Shown here in pieces: positions 9,801 to 16,998 of a stretch of DNA of 27,696 nt. The notes beneath the pieces are model-generated. The model did not search any database, had not been told where the DNA came from, and saw nothing but the letters and a program-made list of their open reading frames with translations. The DNA lies in NCBI GenBank assembly GCA_964627505.1, contig CAZVKB010000027.1, positions 1 through 27,696 on the forward strand, given 5' to 3'. The DNA is from JACJWR01 sp964627505. Lineage in GTDB: Bacteria > Actinomycetota > Actinomycetes > S36-B12 > UBA10799. The number at the start of each line of letters is the position of its first letter. Within the stretch, counting starts at the first letter, position 1. Position numbers and translations under genes: made by a program.

Positions 9801-10176
9801 TCTGCCAGGACGGCCGTCCCGGTGCGTTGGGGTCTGATGCAGTCACCTCGTCGGTCCACAACACCGCACCGATTCCTGTGCTCACATCCAGCACGATTTC
9901 GGCCAAGACCACGACGCAAATAACAGCGGCGACCACCGCTAGCGCCCGACCAAAATAGCGGGGGAGGTGGCCACCAGCACTGAAAGCGAGTAGCGCCAAG
10001 GCCAAGAGCATCAGCACGAGTGCCGAAAGGGGCTGGGTCGCCGGCCAGTTTTCCACGACTCGGGTCCACGTGGAGTTGTTGCTGGCCCAACCCCACCAGA
10101 CCAGCAGTCCTGCAGCCAACACCAGAAGTGCCAGCACAACTGCGGCTGACTTGGCGCGTGGCTTGGCGACGGTCAC
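6802..10176 (-). CDS. Membrane hybrid sensor histidine kinase (TM-PAS-PAS-GAF-HisKA-HATPase-REC)
   Basis: A 1124-residue hybrid histidine kinase. The first 275 residues hold about eight hydrophobic helices, an integral-membrane sensor module of a type I cannot assign to a named MASE family. Then come a coiled segment, a PAS-like domain (about 290-415), a second PAS (about 425-550) and a GAF-like domain (about 560-720). The kinase core is canonical: the H-box SHEIRTPMNG with phospho-acceptor His743, the N-box with NLIGNAVKFT, G1 as DTGIGM and G2 as GTGLGL. A receiver domain (about 1000-1115) has the acidic VEDN start, phospho-acceptor Asp1045 in MDCQMPVLDG, and the KPY Lys. The output is probably relayed to an Hpt protein or regulator elsewhere, since none is adjacent. 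The GTG start follows a TAACGT -10 box by 6 nt. Confidence 0.92.
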   Translation of the reverse strand: MTVAKPRAKSAAVVLALLVLAAGLLVWWGWASNNSTWTRVVENWPATQPLSALVLMLLALALLAFSAGGHLPRYFGRALAVVAAVICVVVLAEIVLDVSTGIGAVLWTDEVTASDPNAPGRPSWQTAISALLLSIAVFLLPARSHRVEKWRGWLAFATAMLPLMSVAGFLYATAASFGIVVDNGIALGTALSLLSLTVATALLQPDSPPALWVRSMRNRLVIWWLALLVVGLPLAFRIGEFVSDALGADSSGDGMAIVITVGMLSIAIVLVGARTQRMELNAESRVRAERDRQVAVVNALSDGFASTDLSGLIQSWNPAAQRLLGEIAVGDNLIDRFQFSQSVAGSGRSLSEIVAELRSGREVRDDGAVLLLPAPDQASDASQPPGVGAGIPVSLLLFPITESNLITSIGATFRDVSDRVATDVRIRRLTRAVDASADAIYVTNADGRIEYVNAAFTAITGWPVSRVLGADPEALRSPDNDPAMLAEMVLTLTSGDVWSGRLRLRRWQEDPAEPNDTFIAQTTIAPYFDEDSTLLGYVALQRDVTELVHRDHRQQVEARSSTLRAEVAGILASTHSLDGRLSEALHTLAVGMTSFGGGDWTAICRWHNVPDEAAGEVHEVIRGTGHRVNLAEVQAGLGTDLDNVTAPTFYSAAKAPELAGGSGGACGIVLPFPFSGGVSGQVIVHSEAPFSDDQILRNSLSAIADGMALAIAAERARLALSSARDAAEDAAAAKSRFLANMSHEIRTPMNGVLGMLEMVSGSDLDAEQREQIQVAQSSAESLLLIINDILDLSKIEAGRMDLEQIPFDAGLLAREVVTLYSPQAAAKQVTMNCTYDDDLPQWVRGDPTRLRQVLSNLIGNAVKFTSSGSIQLSVTPVAPVREHATNVRLRFTVRDTGIGMDAATQARLFGSFMQADASTTRKFGGTGLGLAITMQLTTLMQGDIRVASTPGQGTAFTVEIPFPLASPPISEEPAVEVHQSQTASQVSAAPSALGRVLLVEDNLVNQRVGLGMLNRLGVDVEVAGDGQQAIVALANSSDIAMVLMDCQMPVLDGLEATRLIRAGAPATADIPILATTADVMISTIEECRDAGMNDYLSKPYTLATLREKLETWLPGYGTDDTSAE

Positions 10177-10182
10177 AATCAG

Positions 10183-10188
10183 ACGTTA
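10183..10188 (-). promoter_or_regulatory. -10 box (TAACGT), probable leaderless promoter of the hybrid kinase
   Basis: On the minus strand TAACGT is followed by CTGATT and then the GTG start at 10176-10174. No Shine-Dalgarno sequence is present, so the transcript probably begins at the start codon. Confidence 0.55.
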
Positions 10189-10235
10189 CCTGGCATCCGT
10201 GTTGAGGTGCTATCGACAACGCATCCGCGTGGCCG

Positions 10236-11339
10236 TTAGGCGCAAGCCCACGGACCCCAGCCGGAGCGCTTCCAGTAGGTCCAAGCCACAAAGTCCTGTT
10301 GCGCCTTGCTGGCTTGATGCGGGTACTCGGCGAACTGTCCGCCCCCGTTGGCGTGCCACGAGCGGTAGTCGAATTGCCAGGCGCCGTAGTACCCGTTGCC
10401 GGTGTTGATGGAGTAGTTGCCGCCCGACTCGCATTTGACCACGGCCAACGGTTTCGGGGTCGCGGCCCAGGCGGTGGATTCGGCGAACATGCCACCGCCG
10501 CCGGACGTGACCGGGGCGGGAGCGCTCGGGGTGCTTGGTTTTGGTGCCGGCTTCGGCGCGGGTGCCGGCGCTGCCGGAGCAGCGGCCGGGGCAGGTGCCG
10601 CGGGTGCCGGTGCAGGTGCCGCGGGCGGGGCGGCGACAGCCTGCTGCTCGGCAGCCGCCTGCGCCAATTGCGCAGCGATCGCGGCCGCGGCTGCTTCGGC
10701 CGCCAACCGCTGTGCTTCACGCATTGCTGCCACCTCCGCTGCGACGCGCGCACGCTCTTCTTCTTGCAGCGTTGCCAGGCGGTCGCGTGCCTGCCCGAGG
10801 CTGGACTCGACTTCGGCCTGTTGGGCGCTGAGTTGATCGGTGAGTTGAGCGAGCTGATCCTTTTCCGCGGCGAGCGTCACTTCACTTGCTGCGAGCTCGG
10901 CGGCAGCCGCTCGCGCTTCCGAGAGGCTGCCAGATTCAGCGGCGCCGGCGGCGGCGAGTCGATCCAGGCTGCGGAGGAATTCGTCTGCATCGTCGAGCGA
11001 GATTGTCAGCACTGCCGCGCTGAAGCCGCCGTTGACGTACATCTCGCGGGCAAACTTGGCCACGGTGGTTTCATGGGTGGCTAGTTGCGCGCGGGCTGCT
11101 TGGGTGCGGGCCAGGGCCTCGTCGTAACGACCCTGTGCGGCTACCAACTGGGTGCGGGTGCGGCTCGCCCGATAGGAGGCTTCCGCGCTGGTTTGCTCCA
11201 AGGCTGCCACTTGGGCGGTGGCTGCAGGCAGATCCGCCGGGTCTGCCTGGGCGTTCACGCCGGCTGCCACGATAAGTCCGCAGGCCAACAATGGCGAGGT
11301 CGCCAAAGTGATGAAGGTAGTTCGTCGTCGCTTGTCCAT
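10236..11339 (-). CDS. Secreted coiled-coil protein with Rpf-like transglycosylase domain
   Basis: A 367-residue secreted cell-wall hydrolase. The signal peptide is clear: MDKRRR, a hydrophobic core, then a VNAQA cleavage region near residue 32. Residues about 35-240 are Ala/Glu/Gln-rich coiled coil, as in the PcsB-like or FtsEX-controlled hydrolases of actinobacteria. An Ala/Pro low-complexity linker follows (about 245-280). The last 66 residues match the transglycosylase-like (Rpf) domain: KCESGGN with catalytic Glu304, INTGNGYYGAWQF, the SW segment, and a final Cys that can pair with Cys303. It should cleave glycan strands of peptidoglycan during growth, division or resuscitation. The frame is open up to 11456, but the start at 11339 gives the signal peptide, with a weak GGGG site upstream. 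It is probably a monocistronic gene. Confidence 0.9.
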   Translation of the reverse strand: MDKRRRTTFITLATSPLLACGLIVAAGVNAQADPADLPAATAQVAALEQTSAEASYRASRTRTQLVAAQGRYDEALARTQAARAQLATHETTVAKFAREMYVNGGFSAAVLTISLDDADEFLRSLDRLAAAGAAESGSLSEARAAAAELAASEVTLAAEKDQLAQLTDQLSAQQAEVESSLGQARDRLATLQEEERARVAAEVAAMREAQRLAAEAAAAAIAAQLAQAAAEQQAVAAPPAAPAPAPAAPAPAAAPAAPAPAPKPAPKPSTPSAPAPVTSGGGGMFAESTAWAATPKPLAVVKCESGGNYSINTGNGYYGAWQFDYRSWHANGGGQFAEYPHQASKAQQDFVAWTYWKRSGWGPWACA

Positions 11340-11390
11340 GCTGCCCCACATTGGGTTGGGAAATGCGCTTCGGGAACGCCTTTTGCGCAC

Positions 11391-11396
11391 AGGGTA
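11391..11396 (-). promoter_or_regulatory. -10 box (TACCCT) of the Rpf-like gene
   Basis: On the minus strand TACCCT lies 51 bases upstream of the ATG at 11339. The predicted start of transcription, near 11384, gives a leader of about 45 nt. The leader can form a short stem with TGCGC and GCGCA arms (within about 11364-11389). It does not look like the long c-di-AMP (ydaO) riboswitch found ahead of some rpf genes. Confidence 0.4.
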
Positions 11397-11430
11397 GCCA
11401 CCGGGGTGGTGGAATGCTGGGAACTCGATG

Positions 11431-11443
11431 CGTTCCGGGAACG
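11431..11443. promoter_or_regulatory. 13-bp perfect palindrome upstream of the Rpf-like gene
   Basis: CGTTCC-G-GGAACG is an inverted repeat with six-base arms and one central base. Its centre is about 53 bases upstream of the predicted transcription start of the Rpf-like gene. A second copy of the half-site, GGGAACG, occurs at 11372-11378 in the leader. This looks like an operator for a dimeric regulator, but I cannot name the regulator. Confidence 0.35.
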
Positions 11444-11492
11444 TGATCCGCGCCACGTGTCGACCGCATTGCTCAGGGCAACGCAGCCCGCG

Positions 11493-12314
11493 TCACACGT
11501 AGTGGCGTTGCCGTGCGAAGGTCGCCAGACCGCCGATTTCCCAGTTCTGATCGGCACGAATTCGTGCCGTGACGCTGATGTTGGCGGCGTCAGCCTGGAC
11601 GATCATCCACGCCATGGGGGCTCCGCGGGTGCGGGAACTCGCGCTGGTCCCGCAGACCACTTCCACCACTCTGGACAGTTGTCGATCATGGTGCACGGGG
11701 TATTCGCTGACGCGTGGAATATGGGTATGGCCCGCCAGTACCACGTCCACCCGACCGCGGGCGAGCGCACGATCCAAACTGCCGATTTTGGCCATGGTGG
11801 CCAGACCGGACAAGCTGGGTGGATGGTGCAGCACCAGAACGCGCAGAGCGGGAGTCGTGGGCGTGGCGTCGGAGTCCGGGCCTTGATCATGCTGCTGCGG
11901 TGCAGTGAAGACCGTACTCACCAGCGCCGCCTGCCGGGAGGAGACCCGACCGGATTTCCAGCGCCACCGCGGCATGCTCTGCAGCCCCAGCAGGCGAGCA
12001 CCTGGCACGTCGAGGACCGGGTCGAGGTCGTCGCTGAGTTCTCGGCGGTAGCGCGAGTAGGGAGCAGTAAAACGGGTTGTGAGGTCGTAGAGCGGGACGT
12101 CGTGATTGCCGATGACCACCAACTGCGGTTGCGGCAAACGTGCCAGGAAATCCCGAGCAGCAGCGAACTCGCGTTTGCGGGCACGCATCGTGAGGTCCCC
12201 GGAGACGACCACGACGTCGGGTTGGTGGTGGTGGACGTCGGCCACCAGCGCATCGAGCACGGAAGGTGTGGTGGAGCCCATATGAACGTCGGAAAGGTGC
12301 GCGATGGTGACCAC
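11493..12314 (-). CDS. Calcineurin-like metallophosphoesterase
   Basis: A 273-residue cytosolic metallophosphoesterase. The two-metal active site is visible: D-x-H (Asp9, His11) in HLSDVH, GDLT (Asp40), GNHD (Asn70, His71), a histidine in LHHPP, and GHTH near residue 195. The layout is that of the small 3',5'-cyclic-nucleotide phosphodiesterase/Icc-like group, but the substrate cannot be deduced. The frame is open to 12443, which would overlap the divergent oxidoreductase gene; the extra residues are low quality. The GTG at 12314 begins directly at the first beta strand and lies 7 nt after a TAACCT box, so I choose it. It is divergent from the oxidoreductase operon and lies upstream of the Rpf-like gene with a 153-bp gap. 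Confidence 0.85.
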   Translation of the reverse strand: MVTIAHLSDVHMGSTTPSVLDALVADVHHHQPDVVVVSGDLTMRARKREFAAARDFLARLPQPQLVVIGNHDVPLYDLTTRFTAPYSRYRRELSDDLDPVLDVPGARLLGLQSMPRWRWKSGRVSSRQAALVSTVFTAPQQHDQGPDSDATPTTPALRVLVLHHPPSLSGLATMAKIGSLDRALARGRVDVVLAGHTHIPRVSEYPVHHDRQLSRVVEVVCGTSASSRTRGAPMAWMIVQADAANISVTARIRADQNWEIGGLATFARQRHYV

Positions 12315-12321
12315 ATCTGGC

Positions 12322-12327
12322 AGGTTA
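12322..12327 (-). promoter_or_regulatory. -10 box (TAACCT), probable leaderless promoter of the phosphoesterase
   Basis: On the minus strand TAACCT is followed by GCCAGAT and the GTG start at 12314. No Shine-Dalgarno sequence is visible. The same hexamer precedes the GGDEF-EAL gene. Confidence 0.5.
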
Positions 12328-12382
12328 GTTGTAGGAGTAGGGTGACGAGAGATTGAGCCATCACCGCTGCACTGGGCGACGG

Positions 12383-12422
12383 TATGCAATCGGGTGATGG
12401 CTGAGCCGGAGTGGAAGGGAGA
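12383..12422 (+). promoter_or_regulatory. Promoter and ribosome binding site of the 2-oxoacid oxidoreductase operon
   Basis: A TATGCAAT box (12383-12390) is the best -10 candidate ahead of the operon. A strong ribosome binding site, GGAAGGGAGAG (12413-12423), lies just before the GTG at 12427. An alternative reading is a nearly leaderless start at GTG 12394 or ATG 12397, a few bases after the -10 box. The divergent phosphoesterase promoter is about 55 bases away. Confidence 0.4.
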
Positions 12423-12426
12423 GTTC

Positions 12427-13020
12427 GTGTTCCAGACTCGCATTCACGGCCGAGGTGGTCAGGGGGTGGTGACAGCGGCGGAATTGTTGGCGGTAGCGGC
12501 GTTTCGGGCCGGCAAACACGCTCAGGCTTTCCCGAGTTTCGGTTCCGAGCGCACGGGCGCGCCGGTGGTTGCCTACTGCCGTATTGATGAGCAATTGATC
12601 CGGATGCGCGAGCCGGTGTTGGTGCCGGACGCCCTGATCATCCAAGATGCCACGCTGCTGACTCAGGTGGATCTGTTCTCTGGCTTGCCCCAGGATGCCT
12701 ATGTGTTGGTGAACACCTCCAAAACATTTGATGATCTGGGCTTGGCTGACCTCGTCGCAGCACATCGGGTGGATCGATTGCACACTGTGCCCGCGACGGA
12801 GATCGCGATGGAGTTCCTTGGTCGACCATTGCCCAACGCGGTACTGCTCGGGGGATTCGCCGCCTTCACCGAGGTGGTGAACCTCGAAGGGGTCACTGAA
12901 GCCATCCGAGAGCGCTTTGCTGGGGCTGTGGGGGAGGCGAATGTGGCTGCCGCCACCGCCGCTTATGAATCCGTGGTGACCAATCGTCGTGAGGAGTATG
13001 TAGATGCGCCAACAGATTGA
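12427..13020 (+). CDS. porC: 2-oxoacid:acceptor oxidoreductase, gamma subunit
   Basis: The 197-residue gamma subunit of a pyruvate-type 2-oxoacid:acceptor oxidoreductase. The diagnostic start of the family, an F-x-x-R-x-HGRGGQG-x-V-T-A-A-E-L-L motif, is at residues 2-22. A FPSFGSERTGAPV segment follows, as expected for this subunit, which helps bind coenzyme A and holds the complex together. In frame, GTG 12394 and ATG 12397 would add 11 or 10 residues (ending in a GEF segment), but relatives begin close to the HGRGGQG motif and the ribosome binding site supports GTG 12427. It is the first gene of four and overlaps the alpha gene by 17 bp, so translation is probably coupled. Substrate specificity cannot be told from this subunit. 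Confidence 0.9.
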   Translation: MFQTRIHGRGGQGVVTAAELLAVAAFRAGKHAQAFPSFGSERTGAPVVAYCRIDEQLIRMREPVLVPDALIIQDATLLTQVDLFSGLPQDAYVLVNTSKTFDDLGLADLVAAHRVDRLHTVPATEIAMEFLGRPLPNAVLLGGFAAFTEVVNLEGVTEAIRERFAGAVGEANVAAATAAYESVVTNRREEYVDAPTD

Positions 13021-14296
13021 GGGTTCGCAGGCGGTGGCCCGCGCCGTTGCCTTAGCCCGGCCAGAGGTGATCTGCGCCTACCCGATTTCGCCCCAGACGC
13101 ACATCGTGGAAACCCTGAGCAAGTTGGTCAAGTCCGGCGAGATTTCGCCGTGCGAATATCTCAATGTGGAGAGCGAGTTCGCGGCGATGAGCGCCGCTAT
13201 CGGGGCTTCCGCCGCCGGCGCCCGCTCCTACACGGCCACCGCCAGTCAAGGCCTGCTGTACATGGTGGAGGCGGTCTACAACGCCTCTGGACTGGGTTTG
13301 CCGATCGTGATGACAGTGGCGAACCGAGCGATCGGCGCCCCGATCAATATCTGGAACGACCACTCGGACTCGATGAGCCAGCGCGACTCGGGCTGGATCC
13401 AGTTGTTTGCCGAAGACAACCAGGAGGCGGTGGATCTGCACATCCAGGCGTTCCGGTTGGCCGAAGAAGTATCACTGCCGGTGATGGTCTGTATGGACGG
13501 GTTCATCCTCACCCACGCTGTGGAAGAAGTCGATCTGCCGGATCAGGACGCCATCGACGATTTCTTGCCGCCATTTGTGCCCCGGCAGGTGCTCAACCCC
13601 GACGAGCCGTTGTCGATCGGTGCCATGGTGGGCCCGGAAGCCTTCACCGAAGTACGCTACCTCGCCCATCTGCGGCAAATGCAGGCTTTGGAGTTGATCC
13701 CCAAGATTGCCGACGCCTATGGCGAAGCCACAGGTCGACGACGCGGCGGATTGATCTCCTGTTACCGGCTCGATGATGCCGAAACCGTGGTGGTGGCACT
13801 TGGGTCGGTGCTCGGCACCATCAAAGACACAGTCGACGAGTTGCGGGCCGATGGTCACCGCATCGGCGTGCTCGGCATCACGTCATTTCGGCCGTTTCCG
13901 CTCGCCGATGTGCGACGGGCATTGGAGCATGTGCGCACCGTGGTGGTCGTGGAGAAGGCGCTGGCCGTGGGGATCGGGGGCATCGTGAGCTCCAACATCC
14001 GCACGGCGTTGGCAGGGCTGTCGATTCGCACCACCACCGTGGTGGCCGGACTCGGCGGCCGTCCGATCTTGGCGGCTTCGCTGCGGGCAATGATGCTGCG
14101 GGCGGAGGCCGACGAATTAGACGATCTGGAGTTTTTGGATCTCAATACCGACCTAATCGCCCGCGAACTCGAACGAGTACGCACCAATCGCCAGTCTGGT
14201 CCGAGTGCAGAGAACATTCTGGCCGACATTGCCGATGCTGCTGGTGCCATGCGGGTGCGACGTCCCGTGACGGAACTCTCTGGAGGCATGCGATGA
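13004..14296 (+). CDS. porA: 2-oxoacid:acceptor oxidoreductase, alpha subunit
   Basis: The 430-residue alpha subunit. It carries the pyrimidine-binding side of the thiamine diphosphate site and the substrate pocket. Seen in the sequence: YPISPQT (26-32, with the Thr that contacts the 2-oxoacid), VESEFAA with Glu58 (the likely cofactor-activating Glu), SQGL, and NRAIGAPINIWNDHSDSM with Arg108, equivalent to the carboxylate-binding Arg of pyruvate enzymes. The SQRDSGWIQL stretch is typical of PorA and also of phenylglyoxylate enzymes. The C-terminal half holds the domain II fold with the FRPFP motif. A GAGGAG ribosome binding site precedes the ATG inside the end of the gamma gene. Pyruvate is the simplest guess for substrate; branched or aromatic 2-oxoacids are not excluded. 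Confidence 0.92.
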   Translation: MRQQIEGSQAVARAVALARPEVICAYPISPQTHIVETLSKLVKSGEISPCEYLNVESEFAAMSAAIGASAAGARSYTATASQGLLYMVEAVYNASGLGLPIVMTVANRAIGAPINIWNDHSDSMSQRDSGWIQLFAEDNQEAVDLHIQAFRLAEEVSLPVMVCMDGFILTHAVEEVDLPDQDAIDDFLPPFVPRQVLNPDEPLSIGAMVGPEAFTEVRYLAHLRQMQALELIPKIADAYGEATGRRRGGLISCYRLDDAETVVVALGSVLGTIKDTVDELRADGHRIGVLGITSFRPFPLADVRRALEHVRTVVVVEKALAVGIGGIVSSNIRTALAGLSIRTTTVVAGLGGRPILAASLRAMMLRAEADELDDLEFLDLNTDLIARELERVRTNRQSGPSAENILADIADAAGAMRVRRPVTELSGGMR

Positions 14297-15351
14297 CCGA
14301 GCCCGTGAAGTTTTACCAAGTCGGGTCGTTCGCTGTGGGCAACCGACTGCTCGACGTGACTTCGGTGCAGTCCGATCCGGGCCGTCACAACTCCATCAAC
14401 TCCGGACACCGCGCCTGCCAGGGTTGCGGTGAGGCGTTGGGTGCGCGGTATGCACTGGATACCGCGATGCGTGCAGCCGACGGCCGGATCGTGGCGGTGA
14501 ACGCCACCGGTTGTTTGGAGGTGTTCTCCACGCCCTACCCGGAGACGAGTTGGCAGATCCCCTGGATGCACTCGCTGTTTGGGAATGCGCCCTCGGTGGC
14601 CAGCGGTGTCGCCGCCGCGTTGCGGGTCAAGGGTGACACTGCCACCCGAGTCATTGCCCAAGGCGGCGATGGCGGCACCGTGGACATCGGCATGGGCACG
14701 TTGTCGGGGATGTTCGAACGCAACGATGACGTGCTCTACATCTGCTACGACAATGAGGCGTACATGAACACCGGGGTGCAACGTTCCGGAGCCACCCCAC
14801 CGGCTGCGCGCACGGCGACCACACAGGCGGTCGGAGCGCACCCTGGCCAAACGTTTGGCCAGGGTAAAGATTTACCGAGAATCGCCATGGCACACGAGAT
14901 CCCGTATGTGGCCACGGCGACGGTGGCCGATCTGCACGACCTTGAGACCAAAGTGAACACAGCAATGGGGATGCGGGGCGCGCGCTATCTGCACGTCCTC
15001 GTACCGTGCCCGCTGGGGTGGGGTGCGGCCAGCAGCGACACCATCAACTTGGCCCGGCTTGCCACCCAAAGCGGTTTGTTCCCGGTGTACGAGGCGCACA
15101 ACGGCGAGATCACGTCGGTGACCAAGATCCGTCGGCTTGTGCCGGTGGTCGACTACCTCAAACGGCAGCGTCGATATGCCCACCTATTCGGTTCGGACCC
15201 GGATACCGAGACGCTGGACCGGATTCAGGCCCAAGCTGATCGCAACATCGTCCGCTACGACCTGCTCGGTGACGACGTTGATGTCGAACTTGCAGCGGCC
15301 GTGAACGCTATCGGCAGCATCCCAGATCACGACCGGGAAGGAGCCCTGTAA
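14293..15351 (+). CDS. porB: 2-oxoacid:acceptor oxidoreductase, beta subunit
   Basis: The 352-residue beta subunit, which binds the diphosphate end of thiamine diphosphate and the proximal [4Fe-4S] cluster. The four cluster ligands are present: Cys42 and Cys45 (CQGC), Cys74 (ATGCLEVF) and Cys239 (PCPLGW). The thiamine diphosphate and Mg motif runs from GDGG to the YDNEAYMNTG segment. The start overlaps the alpha stop by 4 bp (ATGA) and has GGAGG upstream. The complete ligand set argues for an active enzyme. Electrons from the proximal cluster would pass to the ferredoxin-like part of the next gene product. Confidence 0.93.
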   Translation: MTEPVKFYQVGSFAVGNRLLDVTSVQSDPGRHNSINSGHRACQGCGEALGARYALDTAMRAADGRIVAVNATGCLEVFSTPYPETSWQIPWMHSLFGNAPSVASGVAAALRVKGDTATRVIAQGGDGGTVDIGMGTLSGMFERNDDVLYICYDNEAYMNTGVQRSGATPPAARTATTQAVGAHPGQTFGQGKDLPRIAMAHEIPYVATATVADLHDLETKVNTAMGMRGARYLHVLVPCPLGWGAASSDTINLARLATQSGLFPVYEAHNGEITSVTKIRRLVPVVDYLKRQRRYAHLFGSDPDTETLDRIQAQADRNIVRYDLLGDDVDVELAAAVNAIGSIPDHDREGAL

Positions 15352-16998
15352 ATGGACAAGCCTTTTGCCATCACGCTCGACGTGGGGTCGAGTCTGGCGA
15401 ACAAGACGGGTTCGTGGCGCACTGAACGGCCCGTGTACCTCAACTCCCTACCACCGTGCAACGACGCCTGCCCGGCGGGGGAGGATATCCAAGGCTGGTT
15501 GTATGCGGCCGAAGAGGGTAGGTACGAGGACGCTTGGCGGGTCCTGACGCGCGATAATCCGTTTCCAGCGGTGATGGGTCGGGTGTGTTACCACCCGTGT
15601 CAGACCGCATGTAACCGGGCGCAGTTGGACCAGCCGGTGGGGATCAACTCGGTTGAACGGTTCCTCGGCGACGCTGCGCTGCAGTCCGGTTGGGCCTTCG
15701 CGCCGGCGGCAGCAGCCACCGGCAAGCGGGTGCTCGTGATCGGCGCCGGTCCGTCAGGCTTATCGGCGGCCTACCATCTCAACCAAGCCGGGCACGAAGT
15801 GGTAGTGCGGGATGCTGGCCCCAAGCCGGGCGGCATGATGCGTTTCGGAATTCCTTCCTACCGCCTGCCGCGCGATGTGCTTGATGCCGAAATTCAGCGC
15901 GTACTCGACCTCGGCATCACCTTGGAGTTGAACTCGCGGGTGGACGATGTGGAAGCGGCGATGCGGGAAGGCAACTTCGACGCAGTGTTCCTGGCCGTCG
16001 GGGCACACATTGGCAAACGGACCTACATTCCGGCCGGGGAATCGGCCCACATCCTCGATGCCGTGGGCATGTTGCGGGCAATGGAGGGTGAAGAGAAGCC
16101 GCTGCTCGGACGTCGGGTGGTGGTGTACGGCGGTGGCAACACTGCGATGGATGCGGCACGCACCGCCCGTCGGCTCGGGGCGGAGGAGGCCGTCATCGTG
16201 TATCGACGAACCCGCGACCGGATGCCAGCTCACGATATCGAGGTGGAGGAGGCCCTGGAAGAGGGCGTGTTGATGCGCTGGCTGTCCACCATCAAGCATG
16301 TGGAATCCGGACACATCACCGTGGAGAAAATGGAACTGGACGAAACCGGATTCCCACAGCCCACCGGGGAAACTGAGGAACTTGCCGCTGACTCCGTGGT
16401 GCTCGCGCTGGGTCAGGACGTTGATCTTTCGCTGCTCGACGGTGTGCCTGGTTTGACCATCACCAAGGGTGTGGTGGATGTTGATGAACGGATGATGACG
16501 GGACATCCCGGGATCTTCGCCGGTGGTGACATGGTGCCGTCCGAACGCACAGTTACGGTGGCCGTTGGACACGGCAAACTGGCCGCGCGCAATATCGATG
16601 GCTGGCTCACCGGCGAGCCGTATGTGCATCCGCCGCGGCCCCCGCTAGCCACCTTCGACCGCCTCAACCCGTGGTACTACTCCGATGCGGACAGGACTGT
16701 CGCGCCGACCTTGGACCTGGCACGCCGCCTCGATTCCTTCGCTGAGGTCAAGCAAGGACTCGACGAGAACACAGCCCTGTTTGAGGCACGTCGTTGCTTG
16801 TCGTGCGGCAATTGTTTTGGGTGCGACAACTGTTTCGGTGTGTGCCCGGACAATGCTGTGCGCAAGTTCCCGCGCGGTTCGGCTGAGGGCGACAACGAAC
16901 GTGACTATGCCTTCGACCTCGATTACTGCAAAGGCTGCGGTATGTGTGTAGCCGAGTGCCCATCGGGTGCGATCGTGCTGGTACCGGAAGAGAAGTAG
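15352..16998 (+). CDS. GltD-like FAD/NADPH module fused to 2[4Fe-4S] ferredoxin (electron-transfer subunit)
   Basis: A 548-residue iron-sulfur flavoprotein. N terminus: the Fer4_20-type helical domain of glutamate synthase small subunits, with Cys36, Cys40, Cys79, Cys83 and Cys87. Then an FAD-binding GAGPSG motif near residue 131, an NAD(P)-binding GGGNTAMD motif near 260, followed by YRR-x-R-x-x-MPA, which is typical of NADPH binding in GltD, and the GGD FAD motif near 385. The last 75 residues form a ferredoxin: C-x2-C-x2-C-x3-CP twice, preceded by an extra CLSC. It starts directly after the beta stop with GGAG upstream. Known GltD relatives include the flavoprotein subunit of phenylglyoxylate:NAD oxidoreductase, so I infer that this subunit lets the complex reduce NAD(P) directly, or run in reverse. 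There is no glutamate synthase large subunit nearby. Confidence 0.88.
   Translation: MDKPFAITLDVGSSLANKTGSWRTERPVYLNSLPPCNDACPAGEDIQGWLYAAEEGRYEDAWRVLTRDNPFPAVMGRVCYHPCQTACNRAQLDQPVGINSVERFLGDAALQSGWAFAPAAAATGKRVLVIGAGPSGLSAAYHLNQAGHEVVVRDAGPKPGGMMRFGIPSYRLPRDVLDAEIQRVLDLGITLELNSRVDDVEAAMREGNFDAVFLAVGAHIGKRTYIPAGESAHILDAVGMLRAMEGEEKPLLGRRVVVYGGGNTAMDAARTARRLGAEEAVIVYRRTRDRMPAHDIEVEEALEEGVLMRWLSTIKHVESGHITVEKMELDETGFPQPTGETEELAADSVVLALGQDVDLSLLDGVPGLTITKGVVDVDERMMTGHPGIFAGGDMVPSERTVTVAVGHGKLAARNIDGWLTGEPYVHPPRPPLATFDRLNPWYYSDADRTVAPTLDLARRLDSFAEVKQGLDENTALFEARRCLSCGNCFGCDNCFGVCPDNAVRKFPRGSAEGDNERDYAFDLDYCKGCGMCVAECPSGAIVLVPEEK

Noticed and set aside
9446..10753. Long 435-codon minus-strand ORF spanning the kinase start and the Rpf-like gene end
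   Set aside because: It is a shadow frame, full of Arg/Pro/His, overlapping two well-supported genes in other frames; the open frame follows from high GC.
11340..11390. c-di-AMP (ydaO) riboswitch before the Rpf-like gene
   Set aside because: The leader is only about 45 nt and lacks the conserved elements; only a small stem is seen.
15352..16998. Fourth oxidoreductase gene as glutamate synthase small subunit
   Set aside because: There is no large subunit, the gene overlaps functionally with the por operon, and a C-terminal ferredoxin is fused to it.
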